Part shown: positions 25,765 through 37,148 of the stretch, one piece after another
Position numbering within the stretch: the stretch's first letter is position 1
Layout of the letters: each line of letters opens with the position of its first letter
Assembly (NCBI RefSeq): GCF_001705035.1
Contig: NZ_MCIG01000001.1
Location: 76,616 to 140,615 of the forward strand
DNA length: 64,000 nucleotides
Origin: Curtobacterium sp. UCD-KPL2560
GTDB taxonomy: Bacteria > Actinomycetota > Actinomycetes > Actinomycetales > Microbacteriaceae
Direction: 5' to 3'
Position numbers and translations under genes: made by a program
Notes under the pieces: generated by a model
Told to the model about the DNA's origin: nothing
What the model saw: the letters and a program-made list of their open reading frames with translations, nothing else
The model's database searches: none

Positions 25765-26862
25765 TCAGGCCGCGCCGGTCCCGAACAGCAGCCCGAGCAG
25801 GTACGTCACGACCGCCGCACCGAAGCCGATCCCGAGCTGCCGCAGCGCCCGGCGGAGCGGCGGCGCGCCACTGAGCACCCCGACCACGGCGCCCGTGCCG
25901 AGCAACGCGATCCCGACCAGCACCGCGGCGACCGCGATCGCGGGCCACCCCTCGAGGCCGAACAGGTACGGCAGCACCGGGATCACCGCGCCCGAGGCGA
26001 AGAAGCAGAAGCTCGACAGCGCCGCGCTCGTCCCGGTCCCGACCGCCTCGTGGTCCTCGGACGTCCGCACCGGACCGGTCGACGCTCCGCCGGTGAGGCC
26101 AGCGAGCACGTCCGCCGCGTGCGCCTCCGCCTGCTCCTCCGGCATCCCGCGCGCCCGGTACACGAGCGCGAGCTCGTTCGCGTCGACGTCGAGGTGCGCC
26201 ACGGCGTCGCCGGCATCGGGGTGCGGTGCCGAGGCGTCGAGGAGTTCCCGCTGCGACCGCACCGAGACGTACTCCCCCGCACCCATCGACAGCGCGCCCG
26301 CGAGCAGACCGGCGATGCCGCTGAGCAGCACGAAGTGGCGGTCCGCCCCGGAGGCGCTGATGCCGATGATGAGCGCCAGGTTCGACACGAGGCCGTCGTT
26401 GGCGCCGAACACCGCGGCGCGGAACGTGCCGGACAGTCGCATCCGCCCGCGGTTCGCGAGGCCGCGGACGACCTCGCCGTGGATGCGCTCGTCGGCGGCC
26501 ATCCGGGCGGTCGCGTCGTCGTCGTCGGCGTAGGGCGAGCGGTCCTCGGTGTTCTGCATGAGCGCGAGCACGAACACCGACCCGAACCGCTTCGCCAGGG
26601 CGGCGAGCACGCGGGTGCGCAGGCTCCCGCGCAGCGGCCGACCGGCCTCGGCGCCGAGCAGGTCGACCCAGTGCTGCTCGTGCCGCCCCTCGGCCTCGGC
26701 CAGGGCGGCGAGGATCTCGCGCTCCTCGCCGTCGCGCCGCGCGGCGAGGTTCCGGTACACGGCCGCCTCCGCCCGCTCGTCGGCGAGGTAGCGGCGCCAC
26801 CGGCGCACGTCGGCTGCGGTGGGTGCAGAGCGGGTGTCGTCCTGGAGGCTCACACCGGCCAT
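25765..26862 (-). CDS. Ferritin-like/VIT1-CCC1 fusion, metal transporter
   Basis: A 365-residue membrane protein. Residues about 20-150 form a rubrerythrin/ferritin-like helical domain with metal-ligand patterns (YLADERAEAAVYRNLA, EAEGRHEQHW, DERIHGEVV). The remainder is a VIT1/CCC1 transporter with about five helices, beginning FGANDGLVSNLALIIGISAS and with the cytoplasmic loop RSQRELL and EEQAEAHAADVL. The fusion is a known arrangement in bacteria, thought to sense or sequester Fe/Mn before vacuole-type transport out of the cytosol. The ATG at 26862 (MAGV) was chosen; a GTG three codons in is possible. Confidence 0.88.
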   Translation of the reverse strand: MAGVSLQDDTRSAPTAADVRRWRRYLADERAEAAVYRNLAARRDGEEREILAALAEAEGRHEQHWVDLLGAEAGRPLRGSLRTRVLAALAKRFGSVFVLALMQNTEDRSPYADDDDATARMAADERIHGEVVRGLANRGRMRLSGTFRAAVFGANDGLVSNLALIIGISASGADRHFVLLSGIAGLLAGALSMGAGEYVSVRSQRELLDASAPHPDAGDAVAHLDVDANELALVYRARGMPEEQAEAHAADVLAGLTGGASTGPVRTSEDHEAVGTGTSAALSSFCFFASGAVIPVLPYLFGLEGWPAIAVAAVLVGIALLGTGAVVGVLSGAPPLRRALRQLGIGFGAAVVTYLLGLLFGTGAA

Positions 26863-26914
26863 CCTGCCCGCTCGCGGCGGCGTCGGGTCACCACCGGTGC
26901 CGTGGGACGCGACG

Positions 26915-27099
26915 GTCCCCGTCGCGAAAGCGACAGGTCACGGTCGCCGTGCTCGGTCCCTGTCGCGGAAGCGACAGGTCACGGTCGCCGTGCTCGGTCC
27001 CCGTCGCGAAAGCGACAGTTCGCCGCGAACCATCGGTGGCGAACTGTCGCTCTCGCGGGAGACAAGGCCATGCCGAGGCGGCGAACTGTCGCTTTCGCG
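26915..27099. repeat. Intergenic repeat island: 41-bp repeats and 20-bp inverted repeats
   Basis: The 364-nt gap between the VIT gene and the pyk stop has no gene. Direct 41-nt repeats begin at 26915 and 26956, with a truncated third at 26997, each holding GTCGCG-(A/G)AA-GCGACAG. The third copy opens into an inverted repeat: 27005-27024 pairs with 27038-27057 (20 bp, one mismatch). A further copy of the right arm is at 27080-27099. The rest of the gap (to 27226) is GC-rich, with one GCCTCCCGTCCG arm and nothing recognisable. Confidence 0.85.
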
Positions 27100-27226
27100 G
27101 GAGCCGGACGGAACAGGGACGGACGGCGGCGGGCTCGACGGGGACGCGGAAGGGCGCGGACCGGAGGCGACGTGCGCGTGCTGCGCCGTGCCTCCCGTCC
27201 GCGCCCCGTGGCGTGGTGACCGGGCG

Positions 27227-28672
27227 TCAGCTCCGGACGTAGGCCGGAGCGGCCTCGGCGTGCGCATCGCCGACGCGGTGCACGCGGAGGTCGTTCGTCG
27301 AGCCCTCGAGTCCGGGAGGCGACCCGGCGGTGACGATGACGCGGTCGCCGGGGGCGGCCAGGCCGTTCGCGAGCAGCACGTCGTCGACCTGCGAGAACAG
27401 CTCGTCGGTGTGCGTCTTCCGGTCGACCAGGAACGAGCGGACACCCCACGTGAGCGCCATCCGCCGGCGGGTGGCCTCGTTCGGCGTGAAGGCGATGATC
27501 GGCAGGCCGTGGCGCAGTCGCGACATGCGGCGTGCGGAGTCGCCCGACTCGGTGAACACGCAGAGGTACGACGCCTCGGTGAACTCGGCGATCTCGACCG
27601 CGGCGAGCGTGATCGCGCCGCCGAGGGTGCGCGGCTTGGTGCCGAGCGGCGCGATGCGCTCGAGGCCGTGGTCCTCGGTCGACTCGACGATGCGGGCCAT
27701 GGTGCGGACGGTCTGCACCGGGTACTCGCCGACGCTGGTCTCGCCGGAGAGCATGACCGCGTCCGCGCCGTCGAGCACCGCGTTCGCGACGTCGGACGTC
27801 TCGGCGCGGGTCGGGATCGGCGAGGAGATCATCGACTCGAGCATCTGCGTCGCGACGATGACCGGCTTCGCCATGCGGCGGGAGAGCTCGACCGCGCGCT
27901 TCTGCACGATCGGGACGGCCTCGAGCGGCAGCTCCACACCGAGGTCACCGCGGGCGACCATGATGCTGTCGAACGCGTCGATGATCTCCTCGAGCGCGTC
28001 GACGGCCTGCGGCTTCTCGACCTTGGCGATGACGGGGAGGCGCTTGCCCTCCTCGTCCATGATCTCGTGCGCGCGGTCGACGTCGGCGGCGTTGCGCACG
28101 AACGACAGCGCGATGAGGTCGGCCCCCTGGCGGATCGCCCAGCGCAGGTCGGCCTCGTCCTTCTCGCTCAGCGCGGGGACGTTGACGGCGACGCCGGGCA
28201 GGTTGATGCCCTTGTTGTTCGAGACCGTACCGGGGACGACGACCTCGGTGCGCACGCGGACGCCGTCGGTGTCGAGCACGCGGAGGCGCACCCGACCGTC
28301 GTCGATGAGGAGCGGGTCGCCGGGCTTGACGTCCTGGGGCAGCCCCTTGAACGTCGTGCCGCAGATCTCCTTCGACCCGGGGACGTCCTCGGTCGTGATC
28401 GTGAAGACGTCACCGACCGCGAGTTCGTGCGGGCCGTCGGCGAACTTCGCGAGGCGGATCTTCGGGCCCTGCAGGTCGACGAGGATCGCGACCGGCTTGC
28501 CGAGCTCCTCGGCGGCGCGGCGCACGTTCGCGTAGTTGGCCTCGTGCACGCTGTAGTCACCGTGGCTGAGGTTGAGTCGGGCGACGTCGACGCCCGCTTC
28601 GATGATCTCCTTGACGGTCTCGTACTCCGACGTGGCGGGTCCGAGCGTCGAAACGATCTTTGCGCGTCTCAA
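27227..28672 (-). CDS. pyk: Pyruvate kinase
   Basis: A 481-residue glycolytic enzyme converting phosphoenolpyruvate and ADP to pyruvate and ATP. MRRAKIVSTLGPATS, RLNLSHGDYSVH, KVEKPQAV, MVARGDLGVELP and KPVIVATQMLESMI are the expected active-site segments, with the catalytic Lys in the IAKVEKP strand. The regulatory C-domain ends with the ITAGSPPGL section. The start is TTG, supported by AAGGAA five bases upstream and by the universal N-terminus. It is a stand-alone gene between two repeat or hairpin structures. Confidence 0.97.
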   Translation of the reverse strand: MRRAKIVSTLGPATSEYETVKEIIEAGVDVARLNLSHGDYSVHEANYANVRRAAEELGKPVAILVDLQGPKIRLAKFADGPHELAVGDVFTITTEDVPGSKEICGTTFKGLPQDVKPGDPLLIDDGRVRLRVLDTDGVRVRTEVVVPGTVSNNKGINLPGVAVNVPALSEKDEADLRWAIRQGADLIALSFVRNAADVDRAHEIMDEEGKRLPVIAKVEKPQAVDALEEIIDAFDSIMVARGDLGVELPLEAVPIVQKRAVELSRRMAKPVIVATQMLESMISSPIPTRAETSDVANAVLDGADAVMLSGETSVGEYPVQTVRTMARIVESTEDHGLERIAPLGTKPRTLGGAITLAAVEIAEFTEASYLCVFTESGDSARRMSRLRHGLPIIAFTPNEATRRRMALTWGVRSFLVDRKTHTDELFSQVDDVLLANGLAAPGDRVIVTAGSPPGLEGSTNDLRVHRVGDAHAEAAPAYVRS

Positions 28673-28733
28673 TGGATTCCTTCGTGTGGTTGATGGTGCT
28701 GGTTTCCGCGCTGTGGGGCCGCGCGGAACGCGA

Positions 28734-28771
28734 GCAGGCCACCTGCACCCTATCGAGTGCCGGTGGCCTGC
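28734..28771. terminator. Hairpin between gltD and pyk
   Basis: GCAGGCCACC pairs exactly with GGTGGCCTGC, with an inner GCAC/GTGC stem. It is located just downstream of the gltD stop on the minus strand and before pyk. A terminator of the gltBD transcript is likely; it lacks a T-tract. Confidence 0.55.
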
Positions 28772-28811
28772 TGGTCACTGACGGTCGTGCGTCGTCGAGG
28801 TGTCCACGGCG

Positions 28812-30269
28812 TCAGATGCTGATCGCACGGTCGGTCGCCTTGACCGGCGCCGGGAGGATGGTCGAGCCCTCGAGGTACTCGTCCACCTTGGCCGCGGCGG
28901 CCCGGCCCTCGGCGATCGCCCAGACGATGAGCGACTGACCACGACCGGCGTCGCCGGCGACGAACACACCCGGCTCGTTCGTGGAGTAGTCGGCCTGCCG
29001 GGCGACGGCACCGGCGGCGGTCACCGGGAGACCGAGCTGCGGCTCGAGCGTCTCGGTGTCCGGGCCGGTGAAGCCCATCGCGATGAGCACGAGGTCCGCG
29101 GGGATCTCGCGCTCGCTGCCCGACTTCGGCACACGCCGGCCGTCGACGTACGCGGTCTCGGCCACGCGGAGTGCCCGGACCTCGCCGGCCGCGTTGCCGA
29201 GGAACTCGACCGTGGACGCGAGGTAGTGACGTTCGCCGCCCTCCTCGTGCGCACTCGAGACCTCGAACACCGTCGGGAACATCGGCCACGGCTGGTCGTC
29301 GGGACGCTCGAGCGGCGGCTGCTTGCCGATCGCCAGGTTCGTCACGCTGAGCGCGCCCTGGCGGTGGGCCGTGCCGATGCAGTCGGCGCCGGTGTCGCCA
29401 CCGCCGATGACGACGACGTGCTTGCCCTCGGCGGTCACCTGGTTGTCGACCGTCGTGCCCGCGTTCGTCTTGTTCTGCTGGACGAGGTAGTCCATCGCGA
29501 AGTGCACGCCGGCCAGGTCGCGGCCCGGGATCGGCAGCTCGCGCGGGACCGTTGCACCCGTGGCGACGACGACCGCGTCGTAGCGGGACTTCAGGTCGTC
29601 CCAGGTGATGTCGACACCGATCTCGACGCCCGCGCGGAAGCGGGTGCCCTCGGCCTGCATCTGGGCGAGGCGCGCGTCGATCTGGCGCTTCTCCATCTTG
29701 AAGTCCGGGATGCCGTAGCGGAGCAGCCCGCCGATCCGGTCGTCGCGCTCGTAGACCGCGACGGTGTGCCCGGCGCGGGTGAGCTGCTGCGCGGTGGCGA
29801 GTCCGGCGGGACCGGACCCCACGACGGCCACGGTCTTGCCCGTCAGGCGCTCGGGCGGGTGCGGCGTCACCCAGCCGTTCTTGAACGCGTCGTCGATGAT
29901 CGACGCCTCGACCTGCTTGATCGTCACGGGCGGCTGGTTGATGCCGAGCACGCACGACGCCTCGCACGGAGCCGGGCACAGCTTGCCGGTGAACTCCGGG
30001 AAGTTGTTCGTCGCGTGCAGGCGTTCGATCGCCTGGCGGCCCTCGCCGCGCCACGTCAGGTCGTTCCACTCCGGGATGAGGTTGCCGAGCGGGCAGCCCT
30101 GGTGGCAGAACGGCACGCCGCAGTCCATGCACCGGCCGGCCTGGCGCTTCAGGGCACCGGACTCCTGCTGCTCGTAGACCTCCTTCCAGTCCATGAGCCG
30201 CACGGGGACGGGTCGGCGGGGCGGGAGCTCGCGCTCCTGCACCTTCAAGAAGCCCTTGGGGTCAGCCAC
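28812..30269 (-). CDS. gltD: Glutamate synthase small subunit (NADPH)
   Basis: A 485-residue flavoprotein that passes electrons from NADPH to the large subunit, making two glutamates from glutamine and 2-oxoglutarate. The N-terminal iron-sulfur Cys set is [20 protein letters not shown] binding is [17 protein letters not shown] and NADPH binding is [17 protein letters not shown]. The C-terminal ATG-like motif is [18 protein letters not shown]. The GTG start overlaps the gltB stop by 8 bases (GTGGCTGA), so the two subunits are translated together. Confidence 0.97.
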   Translation of the reverse strand: MADPKGFLKVQERELPPRRPVPVRLMDWKEVYEQQESGALKRQAGRCMDCGVPFCHQGCPLGNLIPEWNDLTWRGEGRQAIERLHATNNFPEFTGKLCPAPCEASCVLGINQPPVTIKQVEASIIDDAFKNGWVTPHPPERLTGKTVAVVGSGPAGLATAQQLTRAGHTVAVYERDDRIGGLLRYGIPDFKMEKRQIDARLAQMQAEGTRFRAGVEIGVDITWDDLKSRYDAVVVATGATVPRELPIPGRDLAGVHFAMDYLVQQNKTNAGTTVDNQVTAEGKHVVVIGGGDTGADCIGTAHRQGALSVTNLAIGKQPPLERPDDQPWPMFPTVFEVSSAHEEGGERHYLASTVEFLGNAAGEVRALRVAETAYVDGRRVPKSGSEREIPADLVLIAMGFTGPDTETLEPQLGLPVTAAGAVARQADYSTNEPGVFVAGDAGRGQSLIVWAIAEGRAAAAKVDEYLEGSTILPAPVKATDRAISI

Positions 30270-33200
30270 GGGTCACCTCCAGGATGCGGTTCCAGACGAC
30301 GTCGCCGTCCGGGTCGAGGCCCTCGTCGACGGCCTGCTGACGGGTCGCGAGCACGGCCGCGTAGTCCCGCGGCAGCACCTTCGTGAAGCCGCTCAGGTCG
30401 CCCGAGTCGAGCAGGTCGGCCGCGACGGTCGACCCGGTCTCGGCGTGGTGCCGACGGAGCAGGTCGGTGACGATCTCGACGTCGGCGCTGTCGAGCTCCT
30501 CGAGCCGCAGCTCACCGCTCGCCAGCGCGTCGGTGTTCACGTGCTCACGCCGGAGGTCCCGCACGTACGCGGTGCCGCCGGACATGCCCGCGCCGAGGTT
30601 CCGGCCGGTCTCGCCGAGGATGAGCGCCAGGCCCCCGGTCATGTACTCGAGCGCGTGGTCGCCCACGCCCTCGACGACCGCGGTCGCACCGGAGTTCCGG
30701 ACCAGGAAGCGTTCACCGACGATGCCGCGGATGAACATGCTGCCCTGGGTCGCGCCGTAGCCGATGACGTTGCCGGCGATGACGTTCTCGGACGCCTCGA
30801 ACGCCGACTCGGAGTCGGGGCGCACCGTGATCGACCCGCCGGACAGGCCCTTGCCGACGTAGTCGTTGCTGTCCCCGACCAGGCGCAGGGTGATCCCGGC
30901 CGGCAGGAACGCGCCGAGCGACTGCCCGGCCGAACCACGCAGCGTGATGTCGATCGACCCGGCCGGGAGCCCGTGCTCGCCGTGGCGGAGCGTGACCTCG
31001 TGGCCGAGCATGGTGCCGACCGCGCGCTCGGTGTTCCGGATCGGGAGGTCGAGCGCGACCGACCCGCCGTGCTCGAGGACGTCGGCGGTCTGCTGCACGA
31101 GCTGGACGTCGAAGTGCTCGTCGAGCTCGTGGTCCTGGTCGCGCAGGTGGCGGCGCGGCTCGTGGCGGCCGAACTCGGGCCCGTGCAGGACCGGTGCCAG
31201 GTCGAGGCCGGATGCCTTCCAGTGCTCGACGGCGCGGTCGGTGTCGAGCGCGTCGACCTGGCCGATCGCCTCGTCGAGGGTGCGGAACCCGAGCTCGGCC
31301 AGGATCTCCCGGACCTCCTGCGCGACGAACTCGAAGAAGTTCACGACGTGGTCGGCCTGGCCGGTGAAGCGCTTGCGGAGCTCCGGGTTCTGCGTCGCGA
31401 CGCCGACCGGACACGTGTCGAGGTGGCAGACCCGCATGAGGATGCAGCCCTCGACGACGAGCGGCGCGGTGGCGAAGCCGTACTCCTCGGCCCCGAGCAG
31501 CGCGGCGACGACGACGTCCCGGCCGGTCTTCATCTGCCCGTCCACCTGCACGACGACGCGGTCGCGCATGCCGTTGAGCATGAGCGTCTGCTGCGTCTCG
31601 GCGAGGCCGATCTCCCACGGGGTGCCCGCGTGCTTCAACGAGTTCAGCGGCGACGCACCGGTCCCGCCGTCGTGGCCGGACACGAGCACGACGTCGGCCA
31701 GCGCCTTCGTCACCCCCGCGGCGACCGCGCCGATCCCGGACTGGCTCACGAGCTTGACGTGGACGCGCGCCGACGGGTTCGCCCGCTTGACGTCGAAGAT
31801 CAGCTGCTTGAGGTCCTCGATCGAGTAGATGTCGTGGTGCGGCGGCGGCGAGATCAGCCCGACGCCCGCGGTCGCGTGCCGGGTGCGGGCGACCCACGGG
31901 TACACCTTCGTCGGCGGGAGCTGGCCGCCCTCGCCCGGCTTCGCGCCCTGCGCCATCTTCAGCTGGATGTCGGTCGCGTGCGTCAGGTACATGCTCGTGA
32001 CGCCGAACCGGCCGGAGGCGACCTGCTTGATCGCGCTGCGGCGCTCGGGGTCGAGCAGCCGCTCGACGTCCTCGCCGCCCTCACCCGTGTTCGACCGGCC
32101 GCCGAGGCGGTTCATCGCGATCGCGAGGGTCTCGTGGGCCTCCTTCGAGATGGACCCGTAGGACATCGCACCGGTGTTGAACCGCTTGACGATGGACTCG
32201 ATCGGCTCGACGTCCTCGAGCGCGATCGGCTCGCGGACGCCGTGCCGGAAGCGGAACAGCCCGCGGAGGGTCATGAGCTCCTCGGACTGGTCGTCGACCG
32301 CCTTGGAGTACTCGCGGAAGACGTCGTACCGGCGGGCACGCGTGGCGTGCTGGAGCCGGAACACGGTGTCCGGGTTGAACAGGTGCGGCGGCCCTTCGCG
32401 GCGCCACTGGTACTCGCCGCCGGTCTGCAGCCGCTCGTGCGAGAGCACCGCGCCGTCCTGCGGGTACGCCTGGGCGTGCCGCTCGGCGTTCTCCTTCGCG
32501 ATGACCTCGATGCCGACACCGCCGAGGATCGACGACGTGCCGGTGAAGTACCGGTCGACGAACTCCTGGCTGAGCCCGACGGCCTCGAACGCCTGCGCAC
32601 CGGCGTAGCTCGACACCGTCGAGATGCCCATCTTCGACATGATCTTCAGGACGCCCTTGCCGAGCGCCTTGATGACGTTCTTGACGGCCTGCTCCGGGGT
32701 GATGCCGGTGATCATGCCCGAGCGCACGAGGTTCTCGCACGTCTCCATCGCGAGGTACGGGTTGATCGCCGAGGCGCCGTACCCGATCAGGGTCGCGACG
32801 TGGTGGACCTCGCGCACGTCGCCGGCCTCGACGATGAGCCCGACCTTCATGCGCTGCTCGGTGCGGATGAGGTGGTGGTGCACCGCGGCGAGCAGCAGCA
32901 GGCTCGGGACGGGTGCCTGCTCGGCGTTGCCGTCGCGGTCGGACAGCACGATGAACTGCTTGCCCGACTCGATCGCGGCGTCGACCTCGTCGCACACCGC
33001 GGCGATGCGCTTCTGCATCGCCTTCTTGCCCGCGTCGACGCGGTACAGACCACGGATCGTCACGGTCAGGTCGCGGCCGGACGCGGTCTCGAAGTGCTGG
33101 ATCTTCGCGAGCTCGTCGTTGTCGATGACCGGGAAGTCGAGGACGATCTGCTTCGCGTGCTCGGGTCCGGCGTCCAGGAGGTTGCGCTCCGGCCCGAGGC

Positions 33201-34869
33201 CCATGCCCATCGAGGTGACGACCTGCTCGCGGATCGAGTCGAGCGGCGGGTTCGTCACCTGCGCGAACTGCTGCGTGAAGTAGTCGAACAGCAGGCGCGG
33301 GCGGGTGGAGAGCACCGCGATCGGGGTGTCCGAACCCATCGCACCGAGCGGCTCGGCACCGGTCTGCGCCATCGGGCGGAGCAGGATCCGGACCTCTTCC
33401 TCGGTGTAGCCGAAGGCACGCTGCCGCCGCGTCACCGAGGCCGGGGTGTGCACGATGTGCTCGCGGTCGGGCAGGTCGGACAGGTTGATCCGGCCCTCGT
33501 CGAGCCACTGCGCCCAGGGACCGGAGGCCGCGAGGCCGCGCTTGACCTCGTCGTCCTCGATGATGCGGCCGGCCTCGGTGTCCACGACGAACATCCGACC
33601 GGGCCGCAGCCGGCCCTTGCGCACGACCTTGCCCGGCGGCACGTCGATGACGCCCGTCTCGGAGCCCATCACGATGAGCCCGTCGTCGGTGACGAGGAAG
33701 CGCCCGGGACGGAGGCCGTTGCGGTCGAGCGTCGCGCCGACGATCGACCCGTCGGTGAACGTGATCGCGGCCGGGCCGTCCCACGGCTCCATGAGCATCG
33801 AGTGGTACTCGTAGAACGCCCGCAGGTCGGGGTCCATCCCGACCTGGTTCTCCCACGCCTCGGGCACCATCATCGACACCGCGTGCGGCAGCGAGCGGCC
33901 GGACAGCGTGAGCAGCTCGAGGGTCTCGTCGAACGAGGCGGAGTCACTCGCGCCGGGGCTGACGATGGGCAGCAGCGGTGCGACGTCGCCGAGCAGTTCG
34001 CTCTCGAGCTGCGACTGCCGCGCGCGCATCCAGTTGCGGTTGCCGCGGACGGTGTTGATCTCGCCGTTGTGCGCGAGGGTGCGGAACGGCTGCGCGAGCG
34101 GCCACGACGGGAAGGTGTTCGTCGAGTACCGCGAGTGCACGATCGCGAGCTTCGAGGCGAAGCGCTCGTCGCTCAGGTCGGGGTAGAACGGCTCGAGCTG
34201 GAGCGTCGTGACCATGCCCTTGTAGACCATGGTCCGGCTCGACAGCGACGGGAAGAACACCTCGGTGTCGCGCTCGGCGCGCTTGCGGAGCCGGAAGGCC
34301 TGGCGGTCGAGGGCGATGCCGCTCCAGGCGGCCCCGTGCGCGTCGTGCCGCATCGACGCGACGAAGAGCTGCTCGAAGGCGGGCATCGCGGCGCGCGCCA
34401 GGGTGCCGAGCACCTCCGGACGGACCGGGACCGGACGCCAACCGAGGACCTTGAGGCCCTCCTCGCGTGCGATCCGCTCGATCGCGCCCTGCACCGCGTG
34501 CCGGGCGTCGTCGTCGACGGGCAGGTAGGCGGTGCCGACGGCGTACTCCCCCGCGGCGGGCAGCACGAAGTCGACCTCGTCGCGCAGGAAGGCGTCCGGC
34601 ACCTGGCACAGGATGCCGGCGCCGTCGCCGGTGCCCGCGTCGGACCCGACCGCACCGCGGTGCTCGAGGTTGCGCAGGGCGCCGAGGGCGGCGTCGACGA
34701 TGTCGTGTCCGGCCGTGCCGCGGAGCGTCGCGACCATCGCGAGCCCGCAGGCGTCCTTCTCGTTCGCCGGGTCGTACGCGCCGACGGCGTCGGGCACGGC
34801 CGAGAAGCGTCGGTGCGGCGGCAGGAGCGCGCCGGTCGACCGGGGGGCAGTGTGTGGCTGGAGCGCCAT
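30262..34869 (-). CDS. gltB: Glutamate synthase large subunit
   Basis: A 1535-residue cytosolic enzyme. A propeptide of about 40 residues precedes the Ntn nucleophile Cys41 in [10 protein letters not shown]; after cleavage this Cys hydrolyses glutamine. The central and FMN-binding synthase domains follow, with the 3Fe-4S cluster ligands in [13 protein letters not shown], and the C-terminal beta-helix ([30 protein letters not shown]). Length is normal for GltB. The ATG has GAGGA about nine bases upstream. The 208 bases before it show no clear promoter. Operon gltBD. Confidence 0.97.
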   Translation of the reverse strand: MALQPHTAPRSTGALLPPHRRFSAVPDAVGAYDPANEKDACGLAMVATLRGTAGHDIVDAALGALRNLEHRGAVGSDAGTGDGAGILCQVPDAFLRDEVDFVLPAAGEYAVGTAYLPVDDDARHAVQGAIERIAREEGLKVLGWRPVPVRPEVLGTLARAAMPAFEQLFVASMRHDAHGAAWSGIALDRQAFRLRKRAERDTEVFFPSLSSRTMVYKGMVTTLQLEPFYPDLSDERFASKLAIVHSRYSTNTFPSWPLAQPFRTLAHNGEINTVRGNRNWMRARQSQLESELLGDVAPLLPIVSPGASDSASFDETLELLTLSGRSLPHAVSMMVPEAWENQVGMDPDLRAFYEYHSMLMEPWDGPAAITFTDGSIVGATLDRNGLRPGRFLVTDDGLIVMGSETGVIDVPPGKVVRKGRLRPGRMFVVDTEAGRIIEDDEVKRGLAASGPWAQWLDEGRINLSDLPDREHIVHTPASVTRRQRAFGYTEEEVRILLRPMAQTGAEPLGAMGSDTPIAVLSTRPRLLFDYFTQQFAQVTNPPLDSIREQVVTSMGMGLGPERNLLDAGPEHAKQIVLDFPVIDNDELAKIQHFETASGRDLTVTIRGLYRVDAGKKAMQKRIAAVCDEVDAAIESGKQFIVLSDRDGNAEQAPVPSLLLLAAVHHHLIRTEQRMKVGLIVEAGDVREVHHVATLIGYGASAINPYLAMETCENLVRSGMITGITPEQAVKNVIKALGKGVLKIMSKMGISTVSSYAGAQAFEAVGLSQEFVDRYFTGTSSILGGVGIEVIAKENAERHAQAYPQDGAVLSHERLQTGGEYQWRREGPPHLFNPDTVFRLQHATRARRYDVFREYSKAVDDQSEELMTLRGLFRFRHGVREPIALEDVEPIESIVKRFNTGAMSYGSISKEAHETLAIAMNRLGGRSNTGEGGEDVERLLDPERRSAIKQVASGRFGVTSMYLTHATDIQLKMAQGAKPGEGGQLPPTKVYPWVARTRHATAGVGLISPPPHHDIYSIEDLKQLIFDVKRANPSARVHVKLVSQSGIGAVAAGVTKALADVVLVSGHDGGTGASPLNSLKHAGTPWEIGLAETQQTLMLNGMRDRVVVQVDGQMKTGRDVVVAALLGAEEYGFATAPLVVEGCILMRVCHLDTCPVGVATQNPELRKRFTGQADHVVNFFEFVAQEVREILAELGFRTLDEAIGQVDALDTDRAVEHWKASGLDLAPVLHGPEFGRHEPRRHLRDQDHELDEHFDVQLVQQTADVLEHGGSVALDLPIRNTERAVGTMLGHEVTLRHGEHGLPAGSIDITLRGSAGQSLGAFLPAGITLRLVGDSNDYVGKGLSGGSITVRPDSESAFEASENVIAGNVIGYGATQGSMFIRGIVGERFLVRNSGATAVVEGVGDHALEYMTGGLALILGETGRNLGAGMSGGTAYVRDLRREHVNTDALASGELRLEELDSADVEIVTDLLRRHHAETGSTVAADLLDSGDLSGFTKVLPRDYAAVLATRQQAVDEGLDPDGDVVWNRILEVTRG

Positions 34870-35077
34870 GGGGAACCGTCCTCACGAGGAAGTGGAACAG
34901 GGACGTCGGTGGCCCGGTGGTGCGTTCCGCCCGAGCGGGCGGGACAGGTGCCCGTGCGCGACGCTGTCGGTGTGGTCGGTGGCGACGCGCGAGGTCGTGC
35001 CGTCGCTCGTGGCGACGAGGACCGGTGCAGCGTGGCCGCGTGGCCGGCGGGTGCCGTCCACGCGGGAGGGGTGCTTC

Positions 35078-36070
35078 CTAGGCGCGGCCCGCTGCGGTGA
35101 CCGGATCGGAGTCCGTGACGGCTGCCGGAGCGTCGTCGTCGTGTTCCGACCAGGTGTCATCGGAGTCTACATCGGAGGTCCGACGCGGCTCGCGACCCGG
35201 GCGGTACGGGCCGGGCTCCTTGCCGGTGTGGCGACGGGTCTGCACGAGGAACACGATCACGCCCACGAGGATCGCCGCGAAGGACATCCAGACGTTCGTG
35301 CGGATGCCGGCGAAGGTCTCGCTCGTGTCGACACGGATGGACTCGAGGACCGAACGGCCGGTGCCGTACCAGATCAGGTAGAGGGCCATGACCTTGCCCC
35401 ACTGCAGCTGGAAACGCTTGTCGAGCAGCAGGATGACGACCACGCCGACGACGTTCCAGATGATCTCGTACAGGAAGGTCGGGTGGAACAGCGTGCCCGC
35501 GGGCAGGCCGGTCGGGAACGCCGGGTTCGTCGACTCGATCTGCAGGCCCCACGGCAGGTTCGTCGGCATGCCGAAGAGTTCGTGGTTGAAGTAGTTGCCG
35601 AGCCGGCCGAACGCCTGTGCGAGCAGCACGCCCGGAGCGATGGCGTCGATCAGCGTCGTGAAGCGCAGGCCCACCTGGCGGCACCCGATCCACGCGCCGA
35701 GCGACCCGAGGATGATCGCGCCGAAGATCGCGAGACCGCCCTCCCACACGTAGAGGAAGGACCACGGATCACGGCCGGGACCGAAGTAGTCCTTGACGTG
35801 GGTGAACACGTGGAACAGCCGTCCGCCGATGATCCCCAGCGGCACCGCCCAGATCGCGATGTCGATGATGATCCACCGCTCGACCCCGCGCGCGTTCAGG
35901 CGACGGTTCGCGAGCAGCACCGCGGCCACGATCCCGAGCAGGATGCAGATGGCGTACGCGTGGATGCGGAAGTCGAGCGGCAGGTTCCAGCCGAAGACGT
36001 CGCGCAGCCAGGCGGTCAGGTCGAAGTACTGCCACGCGGTGCTCGGGCTCGGGATGCTCAGGAGGGGCAT
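35078..36070 (-). CDS. lgt: Prolipoprotein diacylglyceryl transferase
   Basis: A 330-residue inner-membrane enzyme that attaches diacylglycerol to the lipobox Cys of pre-prolipoproteins. About seven membrane helices are visible. Signature segments are GGRLFHVFTHVKDYF with the catalytic-region His and GRLGNYFNHELFG, the Lgt motif. A charged C-terminal tail rich in Asp/Glu extends past the last helix, as in other Actinomycetota. Starts with ATG; a TACAGT box (minus strand, 36133-36138) could be its -10. It lies alone between trpA and gltB in the same direction, separated from trpA by a strong hairpin. Confidence 0.95.
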   Translation of the reverse strand: MPLLSIPSPSTAWQYFDLTAWLRDVFGWNLPLDFRIHAYAICILLGIVAAVLLANRRLNARGVERWIIIDIAIWAVPLGIIGGRLFHVFTHVKDYFGPGRDPWSFLYVWEGGLAIFGAIILGSLGAWIGCRQVGLRFTTLIDAIAPGVLLAQAFGRLGNYFNHELFGMPTNLPWGLQIESTNPAFPTGLPAGTLFHPTFLYEIIWNVVGVVVILLLDKRFQLQWGKVMALYLIWYGTGRSVLESIRVDTSETFAGIRTNVWMSFAAILVGVIVFLVQTRRHTGKEPGPYRPGREPRRTSDVDSDDTWSEHDDDAPAAVTDSDPVTAAGRA

Positions 36071-36201
36071 GGAGGTGCTGTCGCCTTTCGGTGCTGGACG
36101 GCCGCGGTTCCGCCGAGGCGGCGGCCCCGCTCACTGTAGCGCGGGAACCGCGCCCGGCAGGAACGCCGGCGACCGACCTGTGGGAACTGTGACCGCACGC
36201 A

Positions 36202-36261
36202 CGGACGGGAGGCGCGGTGCGGGTGAGCGACGTCGGTCACCCGCACCGCGCCTCCCGTCCG
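36202..36261. terminator. 25-bp perfect inverted repeat downstream of trpA
   Basis: Left arm 36202-36226 and right arm 36237-36261 are exact reverse complements over 25 bp around a 10-nt loop. The core is the CGGGAGGCGCGG family motif. It sits after the trpA stop and before lgt, the expected end of the trp transcript. Confidence 0.7.
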
Positions 36262-36344
36262 GAACGCGGTGACGGCCCCACGCGCGTCGGTCCGGTGGTC
36301 AGCGGTGCCGGAGGAGCGGTCGGCCGCGCACCCCGGATCCGTCG

Positions 36345-37148
36345 TCAGCGGCGCGCAGCGCCGGACGCGAGGTCGGCCGCACGGTCGGCCACGCCCTGGA
36401 CGCCGAGGTCGGCGAGGGCGCGCACGAACGCCGATCCGATGATCGCGCCGTCGGCGTACTCGAGCACCTCGGCGACCTGGTCGGCCGTCGAGATCCCGAG
36501 GCCGACGCAGGTGCGCTCGACGCCCGCGTCGCGGAGCCGCGACACGACCGTGCGCGCGGCGACGTCGACGCCGACCCGGGCGCCGGTGACGCCCATCGTC
36601 GACACCGCGTAGACGAACCCGCGGCTCGACCGGACGGCCTGCTGCATCCGGGCGTCCGTCGAGGACGGGGCGGCGAGGAACACGCGGTCGAGCCCGGTGC
36701 GCTCCGAGGCGTCGATCCAGGCACGAGCCTCGTCGGGGATGAGGTCCGGGGTGATGAGCCCGGAGGCCCCGGCGGCGACGAGGTCGTCTGCGAAGCGCTC
36801 CACGCCGTACCGGAGCACGGGGTTCCAGTAGGTCATCACCAGGACCGGCACGTCCACGCGGTTCGTGATCTGGTCGACCGCGTCGAAGACCTGGGCGACG
36901 CGGAAGCCGTTCGCCAGGCTCTCCTCGGCGGCGCGCTGGATGACGGGACCGTCCATGACCGGGTCGGAGTAGGGCAGGCCGAACTCGATGACGTCGACGC
37001 CGTTCTCGGCGAGGGCGACGGCCGCGTCGACACTGGTCTGCACGTCCGGGAAGCCGGCGGGCAGGTACCCGACGACCGCGCCCGCACGCTCGGCGTTGGC
37101 GGTGTCGATCGTCGTCGCGACCGAGCGGGTGGTTCCGGGAGTCGTCAC
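36345..37148 (-). CDS. trpA: Tryptophan synthase alpha subunit
   Basis: A 267-residue TIM-barrel enzyme cleaving indole-3-glycerol phosphate to indole, which tunnels to TrpB. Signature segments are [30 protein letters not shown] with the catalytic Glu and Asp, and [11 protein letters not shown] for phosphate binding. The GTG at 37148 overlaps the trpB stop by 4 bases (GTGA); longer upstream translation in this frame is not homologous. Last gene of the trp operon. Confidence 0.97.
   Translation of the reverse strand: MTTPGTTRSVATTIDTANAERAGAVVGYLPAGFPDVQTSVDAAVALAENGVDVIEFGLPYSDPVMDGPVIQRAAEESLANGFRVAQVFDAVDQITNRVDVPVLVMTYWNPVLRYGVERFADDLVAAGASGLITPDLIPDEARAWIDASERTGLDRVFLAAPSSTDARMQQAVRSSRGFVYAVSTMGVTGARVGVDVAARTVVSRLRDAGVERTCVGLGISTADQVAEVLEYADGAIIGSAFVRALADLGVQGVADRAADLASGAARR

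Noticed and set aside
26915..27099. The 41-bp repeats as a CRISPR array or attachment site
   Set aside because: No spacers, no cas genes and no integrase; the unit count is under three and orientation is mixed.
34870..35077. A riboswitch or promoter before gltB
   Set aside because: 208 nt of GC-rich sequence; I could find no clear -35/-10 pair or conserved riboswitch core.
30193..35100. A long plus-strand open frame (about 1635 codons) opposite gltB
   Set aside because: It is the antisense shadow of gltB/gltD in GC-rich codons: Arg/Val/Glu/Asp/Gly-biased with no recognisable domain, while the minus strand encodes clear glutamate synthase.
36071..36344. A possible small gene between trpA and lgt
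   Set aside because: The space is explained by the 25-bp hairpin and a TACAGT box; no frame with a ribosome site and protein-like composition was seen.
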